Below the pieces are notes generated by a model. The model was not told the origin of the DNA and did not search any database. It saw only the letters and a program-made list of their open reading frames with translations. 64,000 bases of DNA from Ottelia alismoides (Eukaryota; Streptophyta; Magnoliopsida; Alismatales; Hydrocharitaceae). Shown in pieces: positions 11,317 through 20,462 of the stretch; within the stretch, counting starts at the first letter, position 1; every line of letters begins with the position of its first letter. A program made the position numbers and the translations under genes. Where the stretch lies: assembly GCA_037367405.1 (NCBI GenBank), contig JAZKJV010008885.1:248001-312000 (forward strand), given 5' to 3'.

Positions 11317-11354
11317 CTACACTTAGGACGTACCCTGTCCTAAGTATAGGGGGG
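11317..11354 (+). other. Hairpin-polypurine module 1
   Basis: Arms CTACACTTAGGAC (11317-11329) and GTCCTAAGTATAG (11337-11349) have one mismatch and a 7-base loop, and run directly into a G6 tract. The 3' arm plus G run repeats the real polypurine tract of the element (AAGTATAGGGGGG at 13773-13785). Confidence 0.75.
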
Positions 11355-11405
11355 CACACACTGAGTTGTTCTTTCCTTGCACTTTTTCGTCACTCATGTT
11401 CTTGC

Positions 11406-11441
11406 CTATACTTAGGGCTATCTCACCCTAAGCCTAGGGGG
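11406..11441 (+). other. Hairpin-polypurine module 2
   Basis: Arms CTATACTTAGGG (11406-11417) and CCCTAAGCCTAG (11426-11437), with an 8-base loop, are followed by GGGG. The G run is shorter and the 3' arm is altered (AGCCTAG), so this is the most degraded of the series. Confidence 0.65.
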
Positions 11442-11566
11442 AGTGATGTGTATATTCTTCACGATCTTTTCATCTATCTGTATATATCCTTCTTTTCTTC
11501 TTTTCTTCTTTTCCTTTTCTATCTCTTGTATCTAAATAAAAGGTGTCGCCCCTTTGTGTCAGTTTT

Positions 11567-11604
11567 CTGTACTTAGGACGTACTTTGTCCTAAGTATAGG
11601 GGGG
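11567..11604 (+). other. Hairpin-polypurine module 3
   Basis: Arms CTGTACTTAGGAC (11567-11579) and GTCCTAAGTATAG (11587-11599) are followed by a G6 tract. The loop GTACTTT differs from that of module 1 (GTACCCT) by two bases, so these two modules look like tandem copies about 250 bases apart. Confidence 0.75.
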
Positions 11605-11669
11605 TGCACCCCTGATTTGTTCATCTGTATATTCCCACCCTTGACCCTCCCTACTTTGTGTACAGTCTG

Positions 11670-11706
11670 CTATACTTAGGATTACTTGATCCTAAGTATA
11701 GGGGGG
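11670..11706 (+). other. Hairpin-polypurine module 4 (perfect 13-bp stem)
   Basis: Arms CTATACTTAGGAT (11670-11682) and ATCCTAAGTATAG (11689-11701) are perfectly complementary across a 6-base loop and end in GGGGGG (11701-11706). Compared with modules 1 and 3 the inner pair has changed from GAC/GTC to GAT/ATC, so pairing is kept. Confidence 0.8.
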
Positions 11707-11756
11707 ACGGTCAACTTCTATTTCCTTTGTCTCTTATTCTTATTCTTTAGACCTGT

Positions 11757-11872
11757 CTATACTCAGTACGAGTTATGTCTTCTCTTTTCTTTTCCGATCT
11801 ATGAGGACATAGCTCAAGCTAAGTATAGGGGGGTCGTATATACTATGTATATACTTTAGCCATAACTCGTAC
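11757..11872 (+). other. Module 5: block with two alternative stems around a polypurine tract
   Basis: GAGTTATGTC (11770-11779) can pair locally with GACATAGCTC (11806-11815, one mismatch). The overlapping GTACGAGTTATG (11766-11777) can instead pair perfectly over 12 bases with CATAACTCGTAC (11861-11872). Between the second and third arms lies GCTAAGTATAGGGGGG (11818-11833), followed by a TATATAC...GTATATAC stretch. The same layout is present in G (34020-34130, minus) and E2 (60391-60493). Two exclusive pairings around a primer-like tract suggest a switch; this is inference. Confidence 0.7.
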
Positions 11873-12600
11873 TTTCGTAATAATATGACTAATAATTCTT
11901 TAAAATTCATAAAAAACCCTTAATAAATAAAAAAATGGGATTATTCCTCAAATTCTTTTGTATTTACTGATTAATAAATAAGGTGAAAATATTTTTTGCA
12001 AAATGTTTGAAAAATAGTTTGAAAATCTTTATGAACATTTATTGAAAACTATTTTGAAAATATTTTGTTACATGTTTTCAACCTGTGTAAAAACGTGTGG
12101 TTTGTAAAATTTATTTTCTTTGTGTGAAATAAAATGTTTGAAAAATGATTTGCAAATGGTTTGAAAAATGGTTGCAAAAATATTGTGAAAATCTATATAT
12201 ACTGTTTTGAAAAACCTTTGCAAAATGATTTTCAAATGTGTGTACATGTTTGTAAAAATGTTTGTAAAAATTATTTTGGACTATAGTTTCCAAAAATTAT
12301 TTGAAAAATGTGTGTCAAATAAGTTTGAGGAATAGTCACATATAATAACTAAAATACTATATTCTTTAATAAGTGTACATATATACCTGTAAATAAAAAC
12401 TAAATTCTAAATTCTGTAAAAATCATTAAAATAAAGCGGCACGCCCGTGTAAATAATTGTACATATTGTCTATTTTGAGTGCCCAAATCATTTTATTTGC
12501 AAGAATTCTTTGTGTAAAAATTCTTCTCTTTGTTTTCAAATTCTTTGAAAAATTGCATTATTCTTTGCATATTTGTAAATAGCATTTGCATAGCATTCAT
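11873..12600 (+). repeat. A/T-rich degenerate TTTGAAAAAT-type repeats
   Basis: From about 11990 to 12320 the sequence is a loose array of short units such as TTTGAAAAATG, TTTGCAAAATG and TTTGTAAAAAT, about 10-13 bases apart. It is followed by A/T-rich filler to 12600. There is no open frame of interest. Variable tandem repeats before the 3' LTR are common in the Tat/Athila group. Confidence 0.6.
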
Positions 12601-13750
12601 ATTCTTACATTGAACTTGATGATTGAACTAGTCTAATAAAGTCGAAGATTGGAGCTTGGTTGGACCTTACTGCACCTAATTGCACTGGAACCTAATGGGA
12701 ACTAGGTTTAAGGTACTTCAGGTCTATTCAGACTTAATTCTTTGAGAAATCAGGGCTGGGTTCAAGTCACCTCAGTGGACTAACTAGAACTTTTCGAAAC
12801 ACACGTATGACTCTTGTCGACCGTGACCTAACTTGGACATTTGCACCTTTCACTTGGCTCAACTCAGTTAGAGTGGTGAGGGGGTTGGATTTGCCAGTCT
12901 GAGACGCACACGAGTGGAAACATTCGTCCTCGTCTAGGGAGGGAAGTGCACCCCAACCTGGTCCAGTAGCCATGAGGTCTAACGACAGGAGAGTGTGGGT
13001 TGCAATAATGCTTCAAAAGAGGGATAGTCTTCTGGCTCAAGAGGAAAAACTCCTTATGTAAATGCTGCTGTGAATAGTATGTTGAAAAAAAAATGATGAA
13101 GCTCCAAAAAAAAAAGTGGACAGGCTTGTAAACAAAAATAAAAATGCCTGCCGGAGTATGTATATATGTTGTATAGAAAATAAGCAAGCTTGAGCATCAA
13201 AGTTATACCATGTGAGCCTGCAGCTGGATGACTTGACTACACTGGTCTTGCATCCCAGGATAGGTAGCTACACTGGCTACCGTCCATTCTTTTCTTTACC
13301 TCCTCCTCTTGAGTTGGATGCCACTTGAACTTAGAAGGGAATACCCCGCTCCTCGAGGAAAGAGCTGTTGGATTAGGGAATCATTGGGTTGTCATTCTGG
13401 AGAAGTCAGTCTCTTTGTCATTTCAGTTGGGGAGAGCCACCATCACTTACACTGTACAAGTCAGCTTCATAGTCATAAGAGTTTGCGTATGATATAGGCT
13501 AGTTCTGACCTGGCTATTGAGGTGATTTGAACCAAGTTCTGTGACTCTCGAAGGCTGTTGTGTTTTAAATTTGGTTCCCTACCAGGTTCCACACACATTT
13601 TCACACCAAGGTCTAAGTTGAGCTCCAAACTTTGATTTTGTAAAGATGAGTTTAATAATCATGATCAATTCAATTTATTCTTTAAATTCTTTATTTTTGC
13701 CTTTTCTTTTCTTCTTATTCTTTGTTCTTTTTGTACTTATTGCATAAGTA
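12601..13750 (+). other. LARD 3' non-coding region shared with G
   Basis: This region is strongly similar to the minus strand of G at 30390-31160 and 32830-33610. One stretch of more than 40 bases, around 13325-13365, is essentially identical to one near 33120-33160. It includes the peptide-like frame GNTPLLEER, also present in G, but the frames break differently, so coding is not supported. The region ties the LARD to G-type elements more closely than the LTRs do. Confidence 0.75.
13226..13281 (+). other. Pair of hairpins with TACACTG loops
   Basis: The first has outer arms GGATG (13226-13230) and CATCC (13251-13255) and inner arms GAC and GTC around the loop TACACTG. The second has GGTAGC (13263-13268) and GCTACC (13276-13281) around the same loop. 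G has GTGAC and GTCAC around the same loop (33201-33217 on plus, complement). The loop is constant and the stems are replaced by other complementary pairs. Confidence 0.6.
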
Positions 13751-13785
13751 TTTGCTAGGGACTAGCAAAGGCAAGTATAGGGGGG
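13751..13785 (+). other. Polypurine tract with its own hairpin
   Basis: TTTGCTAG (13751-13758) and CTAGCAAA (13762-13769) form a perfect 8-bp hairpin with a 3-base loop. Then comes AAGTATAGGGGGG, ending one base before the 3' LTR. The G run is the plus-strand primer. G has the same order at its LTR (30333-30368 and 32759-32793, minus strand), with a different but complementary stem. Confidence 0.85.
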
Positions 13786-16700
13786 TGATGAATATCCATT
13801 TCATCACCTTTATTCTATTATTTTGGCCTTAAAAACCCTAGCAAATGCATGTAAATAGCATCAATTTGTACATAATAGCATTCATTATTCATTGTATTAA
13901 TTGTATATAAAATAAGGTTTTTAATGCCAAAATTATAGAATAAAGAGAAGAAAAGAAAAAGGAATAAAATATTGCAAATATTTTATGACCCTAACCCCGA
14001 GACCAAGGCCAGCATGGTATTGGTCGACAAGGAATAAAGTAGGGGGAGATAAGGGCCGATATACAATAAATACCTCATTTATTTATTCATCCATTTATGC
14101 ATTTTTGACACCTATTTTGTACATAATTATTTATTCATCAAATAAAGAAACTTTGTACATGAAAGTTGTAGATAATAATGTAAATAAAAATACAAAATTG
14201 AGTTTGTGTAAAAATAATACTCAGTGTACATTTTATACACAAAATAAAAAGCAAAAATCTCAACTTCACAGACCCATATCTTGCAAATAAAAACTCCAAA
14301 TCACCCAAACTCACCTTTAATTGTATATAGCATTCCATGAACTATTTTATAAAATTGGTTTCATAATTTTTGGAGTCCATCTGTGAAAGTTAGGTTTTTG
14401 ACCCTCCTTGTATATAATACTGATTAAAATATTCATTTTATTCAACGTTTATTATTTTCACAAATTCATATTTTTAGAATCTTGTAAATAATGTATAGAA
14501 TACATTTATATATTGAAATTAAAAGAAAACCAAAGAGAGTTTGTAAAATAAAATAAGTCTATAGGCTACATAGACAAAAGGCCTATGCTACCTATATATA
14601 AATAAAAGGGGAGTTTATTCTGTTATTCTTTATTCATCTACATTTTGATAATAATGTATATATTATATATAACTTACTAAAAATACAAATCCAAAATAAA
14701 AACAAATAAAATTCATTTAATAAATAAAATGTATATAATATACAGATAAAATACCTATAAGTATACCTACATATACATATACTTATTTATTTAAAAATGT
14801 AAATAGACTCATAAAAATTAAATAAAAATACATGTATACTCACAAAAATTAGTTATAAAATTATAAAATAAGAAACTAAAATAATAAAATAAAATAAATA
14901 AACTAAAAATAAAATACACAAGAATACATGTAAATACATACATATACACATTATTTTAATAAAACCGTAATAAAATACTTCAAAAAAATAAATAAAAATC
15001 ATAAATAAATACTACATTAATTTATAAACATTTTCTATTTTTAAGCAAAATCTAATTAATTCATTTATTAGGTTAAAATAAAGAGTCAAATTCGGGCTGA
15101 CATGGACCAATCACAGCCCTGCCAATGTTGACCGCGGTCAACTGTCCCCTCAGCCTGCAGCCCGTCAAATCTGTCCAACCTTGCATTTTCACCAAATTTT
15201 TCCGATCAACCTGTCACTCTAATGACATAGATCTCTTCACGGAAATTACTCCCAAAAGAGTGTACATACACGCCCATGCCTTGTTTCCCTTGTATATAAC
15301 CTCGATTTCTTATTTTTAGCCGGTCAATAAGGGCTCCCATTATGTTCAAAAATAAATCAGCCTCCAGCCCGCTAGATTTGTCAGACCCCCCGTCTTCTCC
15401 CATTTTCCCGGCTGCCCCGTCCATCGATTGCCTTTGCTTCCTTCACAAGAAATGCTCATGGTATCTTGTACATCCACGCCCCCATGTTAAATCTAATGTA
15501 TATATCACCGATTCCTTATTATTTTCCGGTCAATAAGGGCACATACACATGTTTATAAATAAACCTTCTTCCTCCTCCAAAATTTTTTGGCCATTTCCCT
15601 AGCCCTAGAGCTCCCCACCTTCGGCCAAGAGTGCATCCAGGTGACAGATGGAGGTCCCCTGAAGGTTGTGGAAGCTCATGGAGGAAGGAGATGCGCCCAC
15701 GGCGGCGCTCCAGCAGCCGTCCTGCTCCTTGGCCCTCCGGCCAAGTCGAGACTGCGCATTTATGATTTTTAGGTAGGTTTTCGTTCCAGCATTTTATTTA
15801 TGTCTTTTATTTCGCATTTAGATTACTAGTGTGTCTTAGATTAGGTAAATCGAAGTTCGCCGGAGCTCTGCTCCGGCGACTTCGCCACTGTGTTTCCGAC
15901 CGTTTTTTCCGACGCCATTTCGCTTCCATTTCGTTCCTCTCTGTGTTCTCCACCTCCCAGCCACCTTTGTCCAACCAGATCTGTTCCAGATCTGCGAATC
16001 GATGCTCACCTCCTCCGCTTCGCCGGAGCATCGCCACCCCATCCATTTTTTCATGCTAACAGCTTCGATTTTTGGTCGAGGAGCATCACCTCGAGCCATG
16101 TGGTCTTTCTGTGCAGGTCTAGTGCGCCAAGATGCACCAGGAGACGAAGTACACGCCGACGGAGGTAACTGGAGCACCTTGCCTTTTCCGACCTCGCAAG
16201 GGCGCTCCAGTCGTCCTCTGGCCGATCTGAAGCCTACAGCAGATAGAGTGGAGCACCTGCGACGTGTGGGGACCTTTGGGAGCAGCAACGGGCGTCGGGG
16301 AGGAGAGATCTCGCCGGGAGAAACTCGCAAGCTGCGAGTTCCTCCCCTGTTCTTCCAGCACCTCTCCTCGCTGTCGGATGAAGATGAAGGCCCCAGTTCG
16401 AGCGCCAGCCGTCCGATGGAGCCATGTCCAGACCGTCGGATCACCCCGGGTGATCTAATCTTCACCGCCCATCGTCGAAGCGTCATCGGCTCACGTGGAA
16501 GCGCCACGTGTTCAAGTCACGCACATCAGCCGTAGGATCCAGCGCCTTTGGGGGTAATTTTCACTTATGCCCCCGCCTTTTTGTGTATTTAATATTTAGT
16601 TTTGTAAATAAATTATAATGTTGTAAATAATCTGTGAATTTCGCTAAAGGACCCCTGTACTTCCTTAAATTGCCTTTTGGTCCTTCCGCGCCTCACGTGC

Positions 16701-17711
16701 AGTCCCACGTGAGGCGCGCGAATTTTGCACTATAGCCCTGGCAGTTTCTGTTAATTGTAAAATAGTTCTAAAAATTAAAATAAATGTTTATTTCTGTAGG
16801 TATTTTTGCATGTATGCCCCTGTTACTTATTTTATTTGCAAAAATACCCCTGCCAGGCAGTTTTATTTTTGTGTCTTTATCTATTTATTAAAAATACCCA
16901 TTGTGCTTCTAAAAATTCATAAAAATTAGGATAAATGCTCCATGCCTTGTACTTCCACGCCCATACTTTAGTTTGCATTTTTTGCATTTTTCCTAATTAT
17001 TAAAAATGAAAAAGAAGCCATTTTTGTACTGTCTAATTTATAGAATACAAAAAAAATTAGAAAATGATTTTGAAAAATTCCAAAAAAATTATATATGGTA
17101 TATTTATACATATATTGAGTCCAGAAATTGAAAAACCCTAAAAATATGAAAAAGAAAAATAAAAAAAATCAGAAAGCTCCAAAATCTAACAAAAAAATTA
17201 GAAAAATATTAAAAAAAAATATCTATATATATTTTAAGCATTTATATCTATATATATCTATGTACTATATTACTCCTCTCTCTCTCTTCTTATATATATA
17301 TATATATATCTTTATACATATCTTTATATATATATATTTATATAACTAAAAATATAAAAAGAAAATATAAAATATAAAAACAACATAAAAATTATAAAAA
17401 CAAAAATATAAAAAATATATATAATCCAAAACCCACAGAAAAAATAAATGGACATGAACAATGGATTGAATAAATGATACATCACATACATTCCCTTCGC
17501 CTCCCAGTGTTCGACCTCTACCTGTACTTACACCTATACACATTTACATGTAGAGTTATAATAAATTTTAACTCCACATTTTTGGATATTCATTGCATAT
17601 ATTTATTGTGGGTTAATTGTTGATCGATCTGGGGATCTTTAAGTGGTCAATTCAGCAACTTGATTTCTCGCCTCGTGAGATATCTAGACCCTTGATTTTC
17701 CCCTATCATCA
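13786..17711 (+). repeat. 3' LTR of the LARD
   Basis: This LTR is 3926 bp, starts TGATGAATATCC and ends CTATCATCA. It matches 3481-7388 throughout, including the W-box palindrome (15128-15141), the TATA box (15554-15561) and the G-box inverted repeat (16687-16718). It differs at about 30 sites, in AT-microsatellite length near 17290, and by a hairpin at 15858-15878 (arms CGCCGGAGC and GCTCCGGCG), of which the 5' LTR keeps only one arm. Confidence 0.92.
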
Positions 17712-17716
17712 GAAGG
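17712..17716. repeat. Target site duplication GAAGG (right of LARD)
   Basis: Identical to 3476-3480, immediately after the CA end of the 3' LTR. Confidence 0.93.
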
Positions 17717-18654
17717 TCATGGAAGGGGAAATATCTACTTTTGGGGATTTTGAAAAGAGAAATCCATTTGCAGAAAGGGATGAGATTGCAGTACAAGGCA
17801 CGGATCGAGGCTCATGGCAGTGGCATCAAGGGTCGAGCCTCCTTCGTAGAAGTTGTTTCCTGGTCAATGGATCGGGTTGAAGAGAGGTAGGTATCATCGA
17901 GTTTGGATGTCAGATCCAAGGTGGTGGGTCCCGTATTCTCGAGCGGTGATGACCCGATCCTCACACGAATACATATTGCAAATTGGTTAGCCTTGGAGAT
18001 TTGGACCCGTTGGTTACGGGTATGTTTGAGGATCCAAAACCGCAGACATATTCTAAGTACATTAGAGCTTCGATTTACGTAGCAGATCACGACCCAGTTC
18101 GGCTAACGGGTGAAAATTCTTGGTCAGAGAAAGGAGGGGCTTGTGGCATGGAGGAGGCACTTATATTGGAGGTTGCGGGCCTAGGGGTGGCTTCGAGGGC
18201 ATCTCGGCCTGTTGGAAGGGAGTTTCCAGAGCAAGAGTTATGTTGTTCTAACGACCTAGGGAGTTCAATGGGCATGATCGAATCATCCTCTACGAAGGTG
18301 GGGCGGTGCAGATAAGTGCAGGTAGTGAGGAGATTCGAGCGGCACTATTCGTGATGTAGCCAAAAGGAGAGGAGGAGGAGGCATCAGTCAATGATTTACA
18401 AAAGGTTGGAATGGCTCCACGAGGGGGTTACTAGAAGGTGGGGTGGCGATATCTAAGAAATAGTAGGGGCCTGCAGTTTTGCAGGTGCAGTAAGGAGCGA
18501 TAGGTAGGGGAGGCATGGTGTAAATGGGGGTACATGAGGGAGATATTATGGAGGAAGGGGAGGAAGGTGAGTGCTTGGGGGCCTGTAGAAGGAGGTATTG
18601 AGATGCCTTGGGGTTGTACCACCAAAAGGGGTCTCAACTATGTATAAATAAATT
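17717..18654 (+). pseudogene. LINE ORF1 C-terminal and inter-ORF region
   Basis: The frame that enters the LARD at 3476-3480 continues here without a stop to 17878 once the insertion and one target copy are ignored. It begins VMEGEISTFGDFEKR and then stops. The following 770 bases are glycine-codon and purine-rich, with many stops, and correspond in position to the variable ORF1 tail and spacer of plant L1s. I recognise no further domain. Confidence 0.5.
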
Positions 18655-19380
18655 TAGTCTCTTGGAATATGAGGTGATTTGGGTTGATAGAAGAAAGGAT
18701 GGAAATGAGGCAAATGTTGATGGAGCAAAGGACGGACGTGGTGATGTTGCAAGGAACTAAAATCATACATGAGATGGATAGGTTGAGGAGATAAATTCGT
18801 AATGGAGGAGGATGAGGTGCAAGGCCAACATTCAGTTTCCATCCTGTTGTGGCGTAAGGTAGATGGAACAAAGATTTTGGCTACTAATGTATATGTCCCT
18901 TTTAATAGGGTCAATATTGCTTGCTTGGTGGAGGAGTTTGACTTGGACAGGGCAGGGTTCCCGGATGTGACATGGATCATTAGTGGGTACTTCAATGTGA
19001 CATTGTGCCTAGAAGATCGGCCACGTGATCGCGGTAGGGAGAGATAGAAGTTCTGCGGAATTGGTTGGGATGGTAGATGAGCTTGTGTTATAAGTGATCA
19101 ATGCCATGGGATGTCGTTACACTTGGCAGAACTCGAGAGCTAGATCCCGCATTGATAGATTTATGATGTCTACAGAGGTGTTTTTTATGTTTCCTTCGGT
19201 TGGGGCACATGCCCTGCCCATGGCACACTTGGATCACATGTCGTTGTTGTGGTCCTCGAGGGAAGGGGATCGCCCTCGCACCTATTTCGGATTCAAGAGG
19301 GCATGGATGTTAGAGGATGGGTTCCGTGAGGCTTTTACAGAGGTTTGGGATGGTTGTAGACCAAGGGGTTCAGCAACGTG
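18655..19380 (+). pseudogene. LINE endonuclease (APE-type), decayed
   Basis: The domain starts LVSWNMR at 18658, the conserved first strand of L1 endonuclease, followed by DVVMLQGTK where active enzymes have QETK, so the metal-binding Glu is lost. ISGYFNVT near 18980 replaces GDFN, so the catalytic Asp is lost too. RYTWQNSRARSRIDRF at about 19110 matches the TW..R....SRLDRF block. MAHLDHMSLL at about 19220 replaces the SDH motif. The enzyme would nick target DNA for reverse transcription. This copy has at least three active-site changes plus stops. Confidence 0.75.
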
Positions 19381-19749
19381 ATGATCGTGAACAAGTTGGA
19401 TGCACTCAAGAGGTATTTGAGGGCTTTCAACATGATGGACCGATTACAACACCTGGAGAAAAGGATGAAAGCACAAGAGGAGGTTAGCAGGTTGGGCAGA
19501 CTTGAGGATGAGCGGGTGTTGATGGAGGAGAAGTTGGTGGAGCGAATACGTGTTTCTTTCACGCTATGTCCAGCAGGAAGACAAGCAAGAACATGATACA
19601 CTCGATCGGCATTGGTGGTGAGGTGTCCAAGGGGGATCGAGCAGTGGAGGTGGCACTAAGGTTGCATTTCTAGAATTTCAGAAGGCGGTGGACGCAAACA
19701 AGAAGGGGCTGCTAGGGGAGGGAAGTATCACAGATTTCTGACAAGGATG

Positions 19750-20462
19750 CAATCCTTTTGTGAGGGATTTTTCTGAGGTTGAGGCAAAGAGGGTGTTGTT
19801 TCAGTTGAATGCATATGGGGCATCAAGTCCGGATGTCTTCTCGGTATTCTTCTATAGGGAGTTATAGGAGGTAGTCAAGCAAGATGTGCAGGAAGTGTTG
19901 GTCAGGAGGGTAACCGATGGTTTGAAAGATTATCAAGGCTCTTATTTTTTTGCTATTGAAGAAGGACACACTGACTAGGGTGGAGGAATACAGGCCCATC
20001 GCATTGTCTAATGCAATGTAACTTATTATCTCGAAAATCCTTGCAAACTGTTTAAGGAAGGTGCTTGACCAGATCATTTCACCTGAGCAAATGACATTTG
20101 TGCATGGGAGAGCTATGGTTGATAGGTTAGTGATGGCAGCTAAGGTGGTGGCAGACTGGAAGAGGAACAAGGCTAGAGGTGTGCTTTGGAAGGTCAAATT
20201 TTCCCAGATGTATGACTGCGTAGACTATAGATTCTTGTGGTCATCATTAGAGAAGACATGTTGATCAGAAATGTAGATCGCTTGGATCAAGAGATGCATA
20301 ACGAAGGCTTTGCATGCGACGAGGGGGCATCAGGCAGAGTTATCCGTTGGTGCCACTTATGTCCGTCATTGTGGCTGATGCTTTGATGGTGATGATGAGG
20401 ATGGCGATGATCGATGGTTGGTGTTCGGGCTATAGGAGGGAGGATATATCCATTTTGATATT
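19750..20462 (+). pseudogene. LINE reverse transcriptase, N-terminal part
   Basis: Successive blocks are visible: LKKDTLTRVEEYRPIALSNA near 19955-20020, LRKVLDQIISPEQMTFVHGR at 20053-20112, then VLWKVKFSQMYDCVDYRFL at about 20180-20235, where active RTs have F.KAYD. A block near 20335 reads RQSYPLVP for RQGDPLSP. IFDES at about 20460 stands where FADD is expected, and this is where E2 begins. The remaining RT is absent. The copy is dead, with frameshifts and stops throughout. Confidence 0.75.

Larger units (their letters stand above)
3481..17711 (+). mobile_element. Complete non-coding LTR retrotransposon (LARD type), 14,231 bp
   Basis: It has two near-identical 3.9-kb LTRs, TG...CA ends, a 5-base target duplication, a tRNA-Asp primer site at 7391-7408 and a polypurine tract at 13779-13785. 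The interior (7389-13785) contains no gag, protease, RT, RNase H or integrase motif in any frame. The longest open frames (for example 8794-9180 and 11250-11576) are low-complexity and unsupported. Very long LTRs with a non-coding interior define large retrotransposon derivatives (LARDs), which move using proteins of another element. By eye the LTRs differ at roughly 30 positions plus a few indels (about 99% identity), so the insertion is recent. Shared ends and 3' region point to Athila elements like G as helper. Confidence 0.93.
2659..20462 (+). mobile_element. L1-type LINE remnant, split by the LARD and truncated by E2
   Basis: Three non-adjacent pieces in the same orientation form one LINE: ORF1 (2712-3480 and on from 17717), endonuclease (18655-19380) and the RT start (19750-20462). 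The order ORF1-EN-RT is that of plant L1 elements. The LARD occupies 3481-17711 between identical GAAGG copies, and removing it leaves an open frame across the junction. The 3' half of RT and the poly(A) tail are missing because E2 inserted at 20463; the rest may lie beyond E2 outside the window. A 12-13 base poly-G run at 2681-2693 sits near the start. Many stops show that the LINE is long dead. Confidence 0.75.

Noticed and set aside
3481..17711. Segmental duplication of about 3.9 kb instead of an LTR element
   Set aside because: Exact TG...CA ends, adjoining primer site and polypurine tract, and a 5-base target duplication prove LTRs.
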